From contig URWW01000008.1 in the NCBI GenBank assembly GCA_900551665.1, positions 1 through 51,993 on the forward strand: 51,993 bases of DNA, given 5' to 3'. The DNA is from an uncultured Collinsella sp. (GTDB taxonomy: Bacteria; Actinomycetota; Coriobacteriia; Coriobacteriales; Coriobacteriaceae). The notes below the pieces were generated by a model. It had not been told where the DNA came from. It did not search any database and saw nothing but the letters and a program-made list of their open reading frames with translations. Below, piece after piece: positions 1 to 9,209 of this stretch. The translations under genes were made by a program, and so were the position numbers. How positions within the stretch are numbered: position 1 is the first letter of the stretch; each line of letters opens with the position of its first letter.

Positions 1-2273
1 CCGATGCGACGTGACGCGGCAAAGCGCGCGCGATGGATGGAAAGGAACTCGGGCGTGGTGAGGACGATGTCGAGCTTCCCGGCCCCCAATAGGGAAAACG
101 CACGGTCGCGCGCAGCTGTGAGTGAGTCACCCGTGAGGACCCCCACGCGGACTCCGAGGGAGGCAAGCGTCTCCTGCAGGTGATAGGCCTGATCGGTCAC
201 AAGCGCGCGGAGCGGGTAGACGAATATGCTCGCGGAGCCGTTGAGTATCGCCTCTCGAACCGCATGGACGTGAAAGATGAGGGACTTACCGCGGCCCGTG
301 CCCATCACGGCGAGCACACCGCGACGACCTTTGAGGGCGTCGAGTGCCTCCATCTGCACGCGATGGGGCTCGGCCGGACCGATGAACGTGTGAATGAGGC
401 TGCGCGTGAGCTGGTCGTAGGGAAGACGAGCCAACGCGGCGCGGCGATCGGCGTCGACCGGGATCGCGCACGGGCGGACGCACGCGGGCTTCGACGCGCG
501 GTCCCCCTCCCCCGCCCGCTCTCCGACTCGGACAAGGGCCTCGTCCGCGGAGACGGGCTCCTCACACGAGCGGCACAGAATGTCCTTGACCATGAGCTTG
601 GGCTTCACACGCCCTTGCCAGCACTCGGCAACCGCCTCGAACACAAGGTCGACCACCGTATCGCAATTCACCAGTTGCTCGACCTCGGGCGCCCGGAACA
701 TGATCGCCGGCACGCTCGCGGCTCCATCCGTGGCGATAAAGCGCATGTGGTCGCCCGTCTTGCCCACGACCGCGCGGTCACACATCGTCACACCGCGGGC
801 GGCCAGCAGGGGGACGCGATTTCCCTGGCCGAATGGCTCGAGCATTCCGATCTGACGGATGGTCTCGATGTCGAGCTCGTCGAGCCCCACCGTGGCGGCA
901 ATCTCGCCCCGGTCCTCGAAATCCTCGGCCGGAAGATCGCCCAGCACCGCGTTCAAGCGGTCGCGCAGGGCGTCGAGGTTCTCGACCGCACAGGTGACGC
1001 CGACGGCGCCGGCATGGCCTCCGAAGCGAATGAGCAGGTCGGAGCACTTCTCCACCGCCTCGAACAGGTTCACGCTACCCACCGAGCGGCCCGATCCACG
1101 GGCAACGCCGTCCTCGATGGAGAACAGCAGCGCCGGCACGTGATAACGGTTGACCAGGCGGCTCGCAACGATGCCCTTCACACCCTCGTGCCAGCCCTCC
1201 CCGCCCACGACAATGGCGCGGCCGCCGTCGTACGTGCGCTCGGCGAGCTCCTCGGCCTGACCGGTGAGCTCGGCCTCGATTGCACGGCGCTGTTGATTTA
1301 TCTCCTCGAGCGCAGCGGCGAGGCGGCCGGCCTCCACGGCATCGCGGGCGAGTAGCAAGTCGAGGGCGAGCGTCGGGTCCGCCATGCGACCGGCTGCATT
1401 CAAGCGCGGGATGAGGGAGAAGGACAGCGCATCGGCCGTGATGGTGGACAGGTCGGTCCTGGTGACCGCCGCCAGGGCGATGTAACCGGGACGGGCGGTC
1501 GCGCGCATATGCGCGATACCGTCGGCCACGAGGGCGCGGTTTTCGGGCGTGAGGCACATCATGTCGCTCACCGTGCCGAGCGCGGCGACCTCCGTATAGG
1601 AACGCCAGAGCTGCGGCTGCCCCAGACGCTCGCCCAGGATCTGGACGAGCTTGAGGGCCACTCCGGCACCCGCGAGCTCGCGGCTGGGGCTCTCGTCGAC
1701 CATTTTGGGGTCGGTCACCGGAATGCCCACGGGAACGAGATCGGACGGCTCGTGGTGGTCGGTCACCACGATGTCGATCCCGCGGCCGGCAAGCGCCACC
1801 ACCTCGTCACGTGCGGCGATTCCATTGTCCACCGTGATGACGAGGGAGGGCTCACACGCCTCAACCACGCGGTCGAGCGCCTGGGCCGTGAGGCCGTATC
1901 CCTCCTCGAAGCGGTGGGGAATGAAGGGGTGCACGCATGCGCCGAGCTGACGCAGGGCCTCGGTCAACAGGCAAGTCGAGGTGATGCCGTCCACGTCGAA
2001 ATCGCCGAACACCGCAATGACCTCGCCGTCGCGCACGGCGCGCTCCACACGGGCGGCCACCTCGGCCATACCGGGGATGATGAGCGGGTCGGCCCAGTCG
2101 CGCTCGAGGGAGGGGGTGAGGAAGAGCCTGCCCTCCTCGACGCCGCCGATCCCATGCGCGACCATGATGCGCGCGACCAAAGGCGCGACGCCGAGAGCGG
2201 AGGCGAGCCGCTCCTCGAGTTCGGGATTGTTGGGGGCAATGCACCAGCGGTGCGCGGTGGAAAGCGAAGCCAT
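1..2273 (-). CDS. recJ: RecJ single-strand exonuclease fused to a helicase domain, C-terminus beyond window
   Basis: The frame from ATG at 2273 stays open to the window edge, so the C-terminus is missing. AAAGGA lies about 10 nt upstream of the ATG. RecJ motifs appear in order: GDFDVDG (about residue 80), VTDHHEP (about 150), GAGVALK, LGTVSD, then the DHHA1 glycine-rich FGGHAGAVG (about 440). RecJ degrades 5' single-stranded DNA in recombination and repair. After the RecJ core and OB-like region, a second module starts with a Walker A GTGRGKS (about residue 660), then VYPLRALVTDQ and VLTTPEF, which resemble the N-terminal half of a RecQ/DEAD-type helicase. Ordinary RecJ proteins lack this. 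The fusion would couple unwinding to 5'-3' resection; that role is inferred from the domains. The rest of the helicase cannot be judged here. Confidence 0.9.
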   Translation of the reverse strand, partial: MASLSTAHRWCIAPNNPELEERLASALGVAPLVARIMVAHGIGGVEEGRLFLTPSLERDWADPLIIPGMAEVAARVERAVRDGEVIAVFGDFDVDGITSTCLLTEALRQLGACVHPFIPHRFEEGYGLTAQALDRVVEACEPSLVITVDNGIAARDEVVALAGRGIDIVVTDHHEPSDLVPVGIPVTDPKMVDESPSRELAGAGVALKLVQILGERLGQPQLWRSYTEVAALGTVSDMMCLTPENRALVADGIAHMRATARPGYIALAAVTRTDLSTITADALSFSLIPRLNAAGRMADPTLALDLLLARDAVEAGRLAAALEEINQQRRAIEAELTGQAEELAERTYDGGRAIVVGGEGWHEGVKGIVASRLVNRYHVPALLFSIEDGVARGSGRSVGSVNLFEAVEKCSDLLIRFGGHAGAVGVTCAVENLDALRDRLNAVLGDLPAEDFEDRGEIAATVGLDELDIETIRQIGMLEPFGQGNRVPLLAARGVTMCDRAVVGKTGDHMRFIATDGAASVPAIMFRAPEVEQLVNCDTVVDLVFEAVAECWQGRVKPKLMVKDILCRSCEEPVSADEALVRVGERAGEGDRASKPACVRPCAIPVDADRRAALARLPYDQLTRSLIHTFIGPAEPHRVQMEALDALKGRRGVLAVMGTGRGKSLIFHVHAVREAILNGSASIFVYPLRALVTDQAYHLQETLASLGVRVGVLTGDSLTAARDRAFSLLGAGKLDIVLTTPEFLSIHRARFAASRRI

Positions 2274-2461
2274 GCGATCAAATCCTTTGTCGCCCGCTAC
2301 GGCGGGCATGCACGTTGAACGAGTCAAAGTATACACGTGCGTTCCGACAAGAATCTCACCCGCTCGGCGAACGCGCCGCAGCGGCCGGCACGGGGCCCGT
2401 AACGAAACGGCAATGCACGCGGGGTATGCTGGGTGCCCAAAGACCGAATGAGGAGGCCGGC

Positions 2462-3454
2462 ATGGAAGCATGGAAGCGGCTTGGAGGATTCATCGGGGCG
2501 AACATGCCCGTCATCGTCGTGGGATGCGTCGCCACGGGCGTGCTGTTCCCACGCGAGCTCGCCTGGCTCGAACCGCTCGTCCCGGCCCTCTTCGCCTTCA
2601 TGACGTTTCAAGGATCCCTCGGTAACACCTTGGGTCAACTCGGCGAGGTACTCCGCCATCCGGCGCCACTGCTCGCCATCCTCGGCGTGACCCTCGTCGC
2701 CATGCCCGCCCTCGCGTTCCTCCTGTCGAGCGTGATCTTCGCCGGCAACACCGACATCGTCACCGGGATTTTGATCGAGTACAGCGTCCCCATAGGAATC
2801 GTCAGCTTCATGTGGGTGGGCATGTTCTCGGGCAACACCGCCCTCGGCCTGACGGCGATCCTCGTCTCCACCCTGGTGTCGCCGATCACCATCCCGCTCA
2901 CGCTTAAGCTGCTCATGGGAGCAAGCATCGACGTCGACGCACCGGCCATGATGTTCGACATGACGCTCATGATCGCGGCGCCGGCGCTCGTCGGCATGAT
3001 CGTGAACGACCTCACGAGAGGCTGGGGACGCGACGTGCTCTCTCCCGTCGCCGCCCCGCTCTCCAAGATATTCCTCGTGCTCATCATCACGTCGAACTCG
3101 ACGGCCATGAGCGAGTACGTTCTGCACATGACCTGGACGCGACTGGGCGTCGCGCTGTTCATCCTGTTGTTCACGCTGAGCGGCTTTGCCTGGGGCGCAC
3201 TCATGGCCCGGGTCCTGCGCGTGAACGCGTCCACGGCCGTGACGATGAGCTTCGATTGCGGCCTGCGCAACATCTCGTCGGGCGCCGTGATCGCCACGCG
3301 TTATTTCCCGGGGGAGGTCGTGTTTCCCGTCATGTGCGGAACTTTGTTCCAGCAGCTACTGGCGTCGCTGGTGGGACGCACCATGACTCGCGCGATCGGG
3401 CGGGGGAACGCACCGCGGGGACAGGAGGGCCGATGCGACGAGGGACGCGGCTAG
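2462..3454 (+). CDS. Bile acid:sodium symporter (BASS) family transporter
   Basis: A 330-residue polytopic membrane protein with about nine to ten hydrophobic helices. ATG 2462 was chosen because AGGAGG (2451-2456) sits 5 nt upstream; an upstream in-frame start at 2315 lacks a site and would add a non-membrane extension. The sequences FQGSLGN, EYSVPIGIVSFMW, FSGNTALGL and FDCGLRNISSGAVIA are typical of BASS/SBF proteins, which move organic anions with sodium. The substrate cannot be told from sequence, and bile acid itself is not implied. The C-terminal tail is short, basic and cytoplasmic. Its TAG stop shares CTAG 3451-3454 with the stop of the convergent cutC gene. Confidence 0.85.
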   Translation: MEAWKRLGGFIGANMPVIVVGCVATGVLFPRELAWLEPLVPALFAFMTFQGSLGNTLGQLGEVLRHPAPLLAILGVTLVAMPALAFLLSSVIFAGNTDIVTGILIEYSVPIGIVSFMWVGMFSGNTALGLTAILVSTLVSPITIPLTLKLLMGASIDVDAPAMMFDMTLMIAAPALVGMIVNDLTRGWGRDVLSPVAAPLSKIFLVLIITSNSTAMSEYVLHMTWTRLGVALFILLFTLSGFAWGALMARVLRVNASTAVTMSFDCGLRNISSGAVIATRYFPGEVVFPVMCGTLFQQLLASLVGRTMTRAIGRGNAPRGQEGRCDEGRG

Positions 3455-4128
3455 AGGACGACGATCTTGGTGCCGTGCAGCTCATCTACACCCAGGGCAC
3501 TCGCAACCTGTTCCGCGTTCTTTGCGGTGATGCCGCCGCCGGGCAGGATCGTGAGGCGATCGCCTGTATGGGCAATCAGGGTGCGGAGGTGCTCGTAGTT
3601 GTCCTCGATGGGCGTGTTGGCCGGACCGCCGTGCGTGAGAATGTGGTCGACCCCGAGCTCCGCCAGCGCATCGATCGCGGCGAGCTGCTCGGCCTCATCG
3701 AGTGCATCGAACGCCATGTGGAACGTGATGCCGAGTTCGCGGCCGCGCATCTCGCCCACACCCTGAGCGACCTTGACGAGACGGCCGGTGGCATCGAGGT
3801 CGAGTTCGAAGCCCTTGCCCTTGGAGCGGCGCTTGAGGCAACCGAGGACAACGCCGTCGACGCCGTTGGCGCCCGCGTAGCGGATGTCGGTCTCCATCGC
3901 CCTCATCTCCGCCTTGGAATAGTCGAAGTTGCCGCGACGGGGGCGGATGATCACACGGAGCTCGGCCCCCTCGTGCTCGCGCACGATGCGCACGGCCTGC
4001 TCGATCACGCCGGCGGACGGTGTGGTACCGCCCTGGGCGAGGTTGTCGCACAGCTCGATGCGATCGGCACCGGCCCGCAGGGCCGCCTCGATATTGGTGA
4101 AGTTCTCGGCGCAATATTCGAACAGCAT
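3451..4128 (-). CDS. cutC: CutC family protein
   Basis: A 225-residue TIM-barrel protein of usual CutC length, starting FEYCAENF at ATG 4128 behind GGGGAGA. Recognisable segments are AGADRIELCDNLAQGGTTPS near residue 20, VIIRPRRGNFDYS, EMRAMETDI, FHMAFDALDE, GVDHILTHGG and ILPGGGITAKNA. CutC was first linked to copper tolerance in Escherichia coli, but its biochemical role is unsettled, so copper handling should be treated as a family label. The gene is monocistronic by position, about 230 bp from the liv operon terminator region. The longer in-frame N-terminal extension reading to 4326 lacks conservation and passes through the liv terminator hairpin, so it was rejected. Confidence 0.9.
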   Translation of the reverse strand: MLFEYCAENFTNIEAALRAGADRIELCDNLAQGGTTPSAGVIEQAVRIVREHEGAELRVIIRPRRGNFDYSKAEMRAMETDIRYAGANGVDGVVLGCLKRRSKGKGFELDLDATGRLVKVAQGVGEMRGRELGITFHMAFDALDEAEQLAAIDALAELGVDHILTHGGPANTPIEDNYEHLRTLIAHTGDRLTILPGGGITAKNAEQVASALGVDELHGTKIVVL

Positions 4129-4275
4129 AAGGTCTCCCCAAAGTAGAAACGTTTGCCCCCAGGATAGCGCACGCCCCCGCGTCGCGATCGGGAACAGGCG
4201 CAAATTGCGACATTGGACGTACTCCGATTCGCGCTGATTCCCAATAACGCGCGCTCCCGTGCGGCGGCGACGCAT

Positions 4276-4318
4276 AAAAATGCGCGCCTCCCGCCGGATG
4301 GCATTGCGGGAGGCGCGC
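4276..4318 (-). terminator. Rho-independent terminator of the liv operon
   Basis: Arms GCGCGCCTCCCGC (4282-4294) and GCGGGAGGCGCGC (4306-4318) form a perfect 13-bp stem with an 11-nt loop. On the minus strand the stem is followed by TTTTT (4280-4276), just beyond the livF stop. Confidence 0.9.
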
Positions 4319-4361
4319 TGAGGCAAGGACGCTCGTCTCGGATACGGATCCGAGGCAAACG

Positions 4362-5075
4362 TCAGCCACCGAGATAAGCGCGACGGACGTCGTCGTTGTG
4401 CAAGAGCTCCTCGCCCGTGCCGGAGAGCGTGACCTTGCCCGTCTCCATCACATAGGCGCGGGTGGCGATCGAAAGCGCCATCTGGGCATTCTGCTCGACG
4501 AGCAGAATCGTCGTACCCGCCTCGTGCAGCTCCTTCACGATCTGGAAGATCTGCTCGATGAGAATGGGCGCCAGGCCCATGGAGGGCTCATCGAGCATGA
4601 GTAGATGGGGGCTGCTCATAAGGGCACGACCCATGGCGAGCATCTGCTGCTCGCCGCCGGACAGCGTACCGGCCACCTGCCTACGACGCTCCTTCAGGCG
4701 CGGGAAATGCGCGTAGACGCGCTCCAAGCCGGGGGCGATCTCAGCGTTGGGACGCGTATAGGCACCCATTTCGAGATTCTCCTCGACGGTCATCTGGGCG
4801 AAGACACGGCGCCCCTCCGGGACGTGCGCCAAGCCGCGAGACACGAGCTTGTCGGCGGGGGTGCGCATGATATCCTCGCCCATGAATTCAATGGAACCGG
4901 TGTTGGAGCGCAAAAGGCCGGAGACGGTCTTCAGCGCAGTGGACTTGCCGGCGCCGTTCGCGCCGATGAGCGCCACGATCTCACCGTCGAACACCCGGAA
5001 AGAAACGTCCTTGATGGCATGGATCGCGCCGTAATATACGTTGATGTCCTCGACGTTCAGAATGCAATCGGCCAT
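4362..5075 (-). CDS. livF: Branched-chain amino acid ABC transporter ATPase LivF
   Basis: A 237-residue ABC ATPase, normal for LivF. Walker A GANGAGKS is at 38-45, signature LSGGEQQ at 138-144, Walker B LLMLDEP at 158-164 and the H-loop region VEQNAQ follows. The switch to LVEQNA and the short C-terminus are typical of LivF. It is the last gene of the liv operon, five bases after livG, and is followed by a strong terminator. With LivG it would energise uptake of leucine, isoleucine, valine or related amphipathic substrates through LivH and LivM. Confidence 0.95.
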   Translation of the reverse strand: MADCILNVEDINVYYGAIHAIKDVSFRVFDGEIVALIGANGAGKSTALKTVSGLLRSNTGSIEFMGEDIMRTPADKLVSRGLAHVPEGRRVFAQMTVEENLEMGAYTRPNAEIAPGLERVYAHFPRLKERRRQVAGTLSGGEQQMLAMGRALMSSPHLLMLDEPSMGLAPILIEQIFQIVKELHEAGTTILLVEQNAQMALSIATRAYVMETGKVTLSGTGEELLHNDDVRRAYLGG

Positions 5076-5080
5076 GGCCC

Positions 5081-5932
5081 TTACGCCTCCTTCCGCTTGC
5101 CGAGATACGCCTCGATGACGGCCTCGTTGTTCTGGATCTCCTCGGCGGTGCCCTTGGCGATCACCTTGCCGAAATTGAGCACGCAGATGCCCTCGCAGAT
5201 ATTCATGACGAGGTTCATGTCATGCTCGATGAGCATGATCGCGATGTTGAAGGTGTCGCGGATCTTGACGATGTTCTCCATGAGCTCGACTGTCTCGGAC
5301 GGGTTCATGCCGGCGGCGGGCTCATCGAGCAACAACAGACTCGGGTTGGTCGCAAGTGCGCGGACGATCTCCAAGCGGCGCTGAGCACCGTAGGGCAAGC
5401 TGCCGGCTTGATGGTCGGCGAGGTCCTGCATGTCGAAGATCGACAGCAGCTCCAGCGCACGCTCGTGCGCCTCGCGCTCGCGCCTCCAATACGCAGGCGC
5501 GCGCAGGATGCCGGAGAGCGTGGAGTACGCCTCGGTGTTGTGCAGACCGACCTTTACGTTCTCCTCCACCGTCATGGTGTCGAACAGGCGGATATTCTGA
5601 AACGTGCGGGCGATACCCATGCGATTGACCTGGTGGACCGTCTTGCCGCTCGTGTCGTTGCCGTTGAGCAGAATCGTCCCGCGCGTGGGCGCATAGACTT
5701 TGGTGAGCAGATTGAACACTGTGGTCTTGCCCGCGCCGTTGGGTCCGATGAGGCCGGCGATCTCGGTCTTGCCGATGGTGAGGTTGAAGTCGTCGACCGC
5801 CTTCAGACCGCCGAAGTCGATGCCGAGATGCAGGGCCTCCAGGACGGGGGCGGAGTCGACGTCGCGCTCGGGCACGATGGAGTGGCTCGGCACCGGCACC
5901 ATCTTGCCGCGTTCGAACTCGAATTTAGACAT
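5081..5932 (-). CDS. livG: Branched-chain amino acid ABC transporter ATPase LivG
   Basis: A 283-residue ABC ATPase. ATG 5932 is preceded by AAGGAGG and overlaps the end of livM by 8 bases, so it is probably translationally coupled. Walker A GPNGAGKT is at 63-70. The signature is LPYGAQRR, a variant typical of LivG, followed by LLLLDEPAAGMNP and LIEHDMNLV. A 30-residue N-terminal extension before the ABC fold is unremarkable in sequence. It partners with LivF on the cytoplasmic face of the LivHM channel. Confidence 0.95.
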   Translation of the reverse strand: MSKFEFERGKMVPVPSHSIVPERDVDSAPVLEALHLGIDFGGLKAVDDFNLTIGKTEIAGLIGPNGAGKTTVFNLLTKVYAPTRGTILLNGNDTSGKTVHQVNRMGIARTFQNIRLFDTMTVEENVKVGLHNTEAYSTLSGILRAPAYWRREREAHERALELLSIFDMQDLADHQAGSLPYGAQRRLEIVRALATNPSLLLLDEPAAGMNPSETVELMENIVKIRDTFNIAIMLIEHDMNLVMNICEGICVLNFGKVIAKGTAEEIQNNEAVIEAYLGKRKEA

Positions 5933-7013
5933 CTGCGCCCGCCTCCTTCTCACGCGATGTGAACCGCGCCTTGAGGCGCCCCACGGCCCCCTTGATCGCA
6001 TCGTTGTTCGACACGATCATGACCAGGATGAGCACGACCGCGTAGACGAGCATGCGGTAATCGGAGAACTGGCGCAGAGCCTCGGGCAGGATGGTGAGCG
6101 CCACGGCGGCCACGATCGATCCGCGCATGTTTCCCAAACCGCCCAGGACCACGAACACCAGGATCAGAATCGAGGTGTTGAAATCGAACTTCGTGGCAGA
6201 CAGCTGCGAAAAGCCGTTGCCGAACAGGGCGCCGGCGGCTCCCGCGAGCGCGGCGGACACCACAAAGGCGATCATGCGGTACTTGGTAGTCGAGATACCC
6301 ACGCTCTCGGCGGCGATGCGGTTATCGCGCACGGCCATAATGGCGCGACCGGTACGGCTGCGCACCAAGTTGAGCACAACGACGAGGGCGACCATGACGA
6401 GCAGAAAACCGGCGATGAACGTGGAGATGGTCTCCACACCCGAGGCGCCCTGGGCCCCCTTGATAATCGCGGTGCCCCCCTCGGAGAGGTTGAGATCGCT
6501 CACTGAGAGGCTGCCCGTGAGATTGAACAGCACGTGCAAACCGCGCTCGTCCACACCCACGATCAGACAGGTGACGATTTCCTTGATGATCTCACCGAAC
6601 GCAAGCGTCACGATGGCGAGGTAGTCGCCCGACAGGCGCAGGACGGGGATCCCGATGACGAATCCCGCCAGCGCAGCCGACGCGGCGCCGACGATCATCG
6701 CGATGACCAGACGCAGGCCATCATCGGGGACGGCCTCCGTCAGGCTCATGGCCGCGACGATGCCGGTGTACGCACCGACGCTCATAAAGCCCGCATGCCC
6801 GAGCGACAGGTCGCCGGCAACGCCGACCACCAGATTGAGCGAAAGCGCCATGACGACATAGGAGCAGATCGGCACGAGCTGGCCCACGATCATGCGGGGG
6901 ATCATGCGGTTCGCCTGCAGGAAGTAAACGGCGGCGAAAGCGGCGATCACGAGCGCGTACGTGATGAGGTCCCGGCGGGTCCTTTTGTTTTGCAAGCACT
7001 TCATCATGACCAT
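5925..7013 (-). CDS. livM: Branched-chain amino acid ABC transporter permease LivM
   Basis: A 362-residue membrane protein with about ten helices. Conserved LivM segments include LSLNLVVGVAGDLSLGHAGFMSVGAY near residue 60, GDYLAIVTLAFGEI, TGRAIMAVRDNRIAAESVGI (the EAA-like cytoplasmic loop contacting the ATPase) and VLGGLGNMRGSI. It begins 3 bases after the livH stop, with GGAGAAGGT just upstream, and overlaps livG. It forms the membrane channel with LivH. Confidence 0.95.
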   Translation of the reverse strand: MVMMKCLQNKRTRRDLITYALVIAAFAAVYFLQANRMIPRMIVGQLVPICSYVVMALSLNLVVGVAGDLSLGHAGFMSVGAYTGIVAAMSLTEAVPDDGLRLVIAMIVGAASAALAGFVIGIPVLRLSGDYLAIVTLAFGEIIKEIVTCLIVGVDERGLHVLFNLTGSLSVSDLNLSEGGTAIIKGAQGASGVETISTFIAGFLLVMVALVVVLNLVRSRTGRAIMAVRDNRIAAESVGISTTKYRMIAFVVSAALAGAAGALFGNGFSQLSATKFDFNTSILILVFVVLGGLGNMRGSIVAAVALTILPEALRQFSDYRMLVYAVVLILVMIVSNNDAIKGAVGRLKARFTSREKEAGADV

Positions 7014-7016
7014 CGC

Positions 7017-7898
7017 CTACACCTTCTCCGGGACGTACTTGCCGAACAGACCCGCGGGCTTGACCAGCAGCACGACGATGAGCACGCCGAACACGATGGA
7101 ATTCGCAAGGCTCGTGGAGATGTACGCCTGCGCCATGGCCTCGATGATACCGAGCAGGATACCGCCGACGAAGGCACCGGGGATCGAACCGATGCCGCCG
7201 AACACGGCGGCCGTGAATGCCTTGATGCCGGGCATGGAGCCCGTGGTGGGCTGCAAGACCGGCGAATAGGAGCACAGCAGCACGCCGGCGATGGCGGCGA
7301 GCGCGGAGCCGATGGCGAAGGTCATGGAAATGGTGCGGTTGACATTGATGCCCATGAGCTGCGCGGCGGCCTTATCCTCAGAGCAGGCGCGCATGGCCTT
7401 GCCCATCTTGGTCTTGCCGGTGAACCACATGAGACCCGCCATGATCACCAAGCACGCCACGACGGTCACGATGCCAACCGCGGAGACGTTGTAGGCGCGC
7501 AGGGCCTCGGGCACCTGGAAGCTCACGATGGACGTGAAATTCTTGGGCGTGGCGCCCCAGATGAGCTGGGCGGCGTTCTGCAGGAAATACGAGACGCCGA
7601 TGGCGGTGATGAGAACGGCAAGCGGGCCGGCCTGGCGCAAGGGCTTGTAGGCCAGGCCCTCGATGAGAATTCCGAGCGCCGTGCACACCGCAGCGGCAGC
7701 GAGCACCGAGACGATAGCGGGTAGACCCATGTAGGAGGTCACCACAAACGAGATGTACGCGCCAATCATGATGACGTCGCCGTGGGCGAAGTTCAGCATC
7801 TTTGCGATGCCGTAGACCATGGTGTAGCCGAGCGCGATGATCGCGTACACGCTGCCCATGGTGAGGCCGTTGGCGAGGTATTGCAAAAAGACCGTCAT
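7017..7898 (-). CDS. livH: Branched-chain amino acid ABC transporter permease LivH
   Basis: A 293-residue permease. ATG 7898 (MTVFLQYLANG) was chosen over the longer frame reading to 7961 because it follows AAAGGGGG and begins at the first conserved family segment. GYTMVYGIAKMLNFAHGDV, TKMGKAMRACSEDKAAAQLMGIN and VFGGIGSIPGAFVGG are LivH landmarks. It lies between the binding-protein gene (126 bases upstream) and livM, in the usual liv order. The 126-base space after the binding-protein gene often allows differential expression, but no clear hairpin was assigned there. Confidence 0.95.
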   Translation of the reverse strand: MTVFLQYLANGLTMGSVYAIIALGYTMVYGIAKMLNFAHGDVIMIGAYISFVVTSYMGLPAIVSVLAAAAVCTALGILIEGLAYKPLRQAGPLAVLITAIGVSYFLQNAAQLIWGATPKNFTSIVSFQVPEALRAYNVSAVGIVTVVACLVIMAGLMWFTGKTKMGKAMRACSEDKAAAQLMGINVNRTISMTFAIGSALAAIAGVLLCSYSPVLQPTTGSMPGIKAFTAAVFGGIGSIPGAFVGGILLGIIEAMAQAYISTSLANSIVFGVLIVVLLVKPAGLFGKYVPEKV

Positions 7899-8024
7899 GC
7901 GCGAATCCCCCTTTCTTCGCGTGAAGGGAACCGGAGCTCCCGCAACCGAAAGCAGGGACAAAGCGTCCAGGCCCTGCCCCTGCGTCGGGTTCGACGTGTG
8001 TTTACGGACGTTATCGGGAGCGCC

Positions 8025-9209
8025 TTACGCCAGGACGTACTTGCCGTCCTTGATGACGTACACGGTGGTCTCCTTCTCGACCTCGCCCTTGTCGTTCCAG
8101 GTGAGCGTGCCGGTAAGGCCCTCGACGGTAATCTTGGTCATGGCCTCGGGGAGCACATCGGCGACCTCCGCCGGATCGGCATCGGCGCCAAGGCCGACTT
8201 CTGCGAGCGCCAGCGCCACGGCATGCACCGAATCGTAGGCGTCGGCGGCGAACTGATCGGGGACCTCGCCGTAGGCGTCCTTGTAGGCAGTAACGAAATC
8301 GGCGTTCTTGGAATCGTCCGCGGAAAACGGCGTCATGAGGTACAGCCCCTCGGCGAGCGCGGCGTCAAAACCCTCGACGCCCAAAATGCCGTCCATGCCG
8401 TCGCAGCCCATGACTTTCACGTCGTAGCCCATGTCGGAGGCATTGGTGAGCATGACCGAGGCAGGGGTGTAGTAGATCGGGGCGTAGATCAGCGTGGCAC
8501 CGGCGTTCTTGGCCTTAGTGAGCTGATTGGTGAAACTCGTGGCGGAGTCGTCCTTGAAGGTCTCCTTGTCCACGATATCGAGCTTGAGCTCCTCGGCCTT
8601 CTCGAGGAAGGCGTCGTGAACGCCCGCGGAGTACGTGTCGCCGGCGTTATGGAAGGTCGCGATCTTCTCATTCGGGAAGTTCTGCGCGAGCCATTCGGCG
8701 GAGTGGACACCGATCGCGGGATCGCTGTAACACGCACGGAACACAACGGTCTTGCCGTCCGTGACATCCGGCGCCGTGGCGGAAGGCGTGAGCATGAACA
8801 GATGGGCGTTCTCGGCCTCCTGGGCGACCGCCAGCGAGCAGCCGGTCGTGGTGGGGCCCACGAGAACCTGCATGCCCCAGTCCGCCAGACTGTTGAAGGC
8901 GTTGACGGCCTTCTCGCCATCGGCGACGTCGTCCTCAGCCTTGAAGACGAGCGGCAGCTCATCGGTGGAGAAGTCCTTGCAGCCCAGCTCGGCACCGCCT
9001 GTGACAGAGGTGCCATAAGAAGCGGCAGGGCCGGTCAGCGGACCCATGGAGCCGATCTTGAACCCGGCGGAATCGGAGCCGCCGCCTGCGGCCGAGCCGC
9101 CATCGGAGCAGCCGCTAATAATGGAACACGCCCCCAGACCTGCTACGCCTGCGATAACGCTCCTGCGATTCATAACAGGATTGAATGACTTACCGGTGAG
9201 GCTCGACAT
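8025..9209 (-). CDS. livJ: Branched-chain amino acid ABC transporter substrate-binding lipoprotein
   Basis: A 394-residue Leu/Ile/Val-binding protein. The N-terminus carries an arginine pair (NRRSVIAG, residues 14-21), a hydrophobic stretch and a lipobox ending SIISGC with Cys34, so it is probably a Tat- or Sec-exported lipoprotein held at the outer face of the membrane. A Gly/Ser linker follows, then KIGSMGPLTGPAASYG, the typical start of the periplasmic-binding fold. ATG 9209 has AAAGGAG 9 nt upstream. It is the first gene of the operon and defines the substrate. Which amino acid or peptide it binds cannot be read from the sequence. Confidence 0.93.
   Translation of the reverse strand: MSSLTGKSFNPVMNRRSVIAGVAGLGACSIISGCSDGGSAAGGGSDSAGFKIGSMGPLTGPAASYGTSVTGGAELGCKDFSTDELPLVFKAEDDVADGEKAVNAFNSLADWGMQVLVGPTTTGCSLAVAQEAENAHLFMLTPSATAPDVTDGKTVVFRACYSDPAIGVHSAEWLAQNFPNEKIATFHNAGDTYSAGVHDAFLEKAEELKLDIVDKETFKDDSATSFTNQLTKAKNAGATLIYAPIYYTPASVMLTNASDMGYDVKVMGCDGMDGILGVEGFDAALAEGLYLMTPFSADDSKNADFVTAYKDAYGEVPDQFAADAYDSVHAVALALAEVGLGADADPAEVADVLPEAMTKITVEGLTGTLTWNDKGEVEKETTVYVIKDGKYVLA

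Noticed and set aside
180..1355. Long plus-strand open frame opposite recJ
   Set aside because: A GC-rich shadow of recJ; no domain similarity and no ribosome site.
2315..2461. Upstream start for the BASS transporter
   Set aside because: No ribosome site, and the added residues are not membrane-like; ATG 2462 follows AGGAGG.
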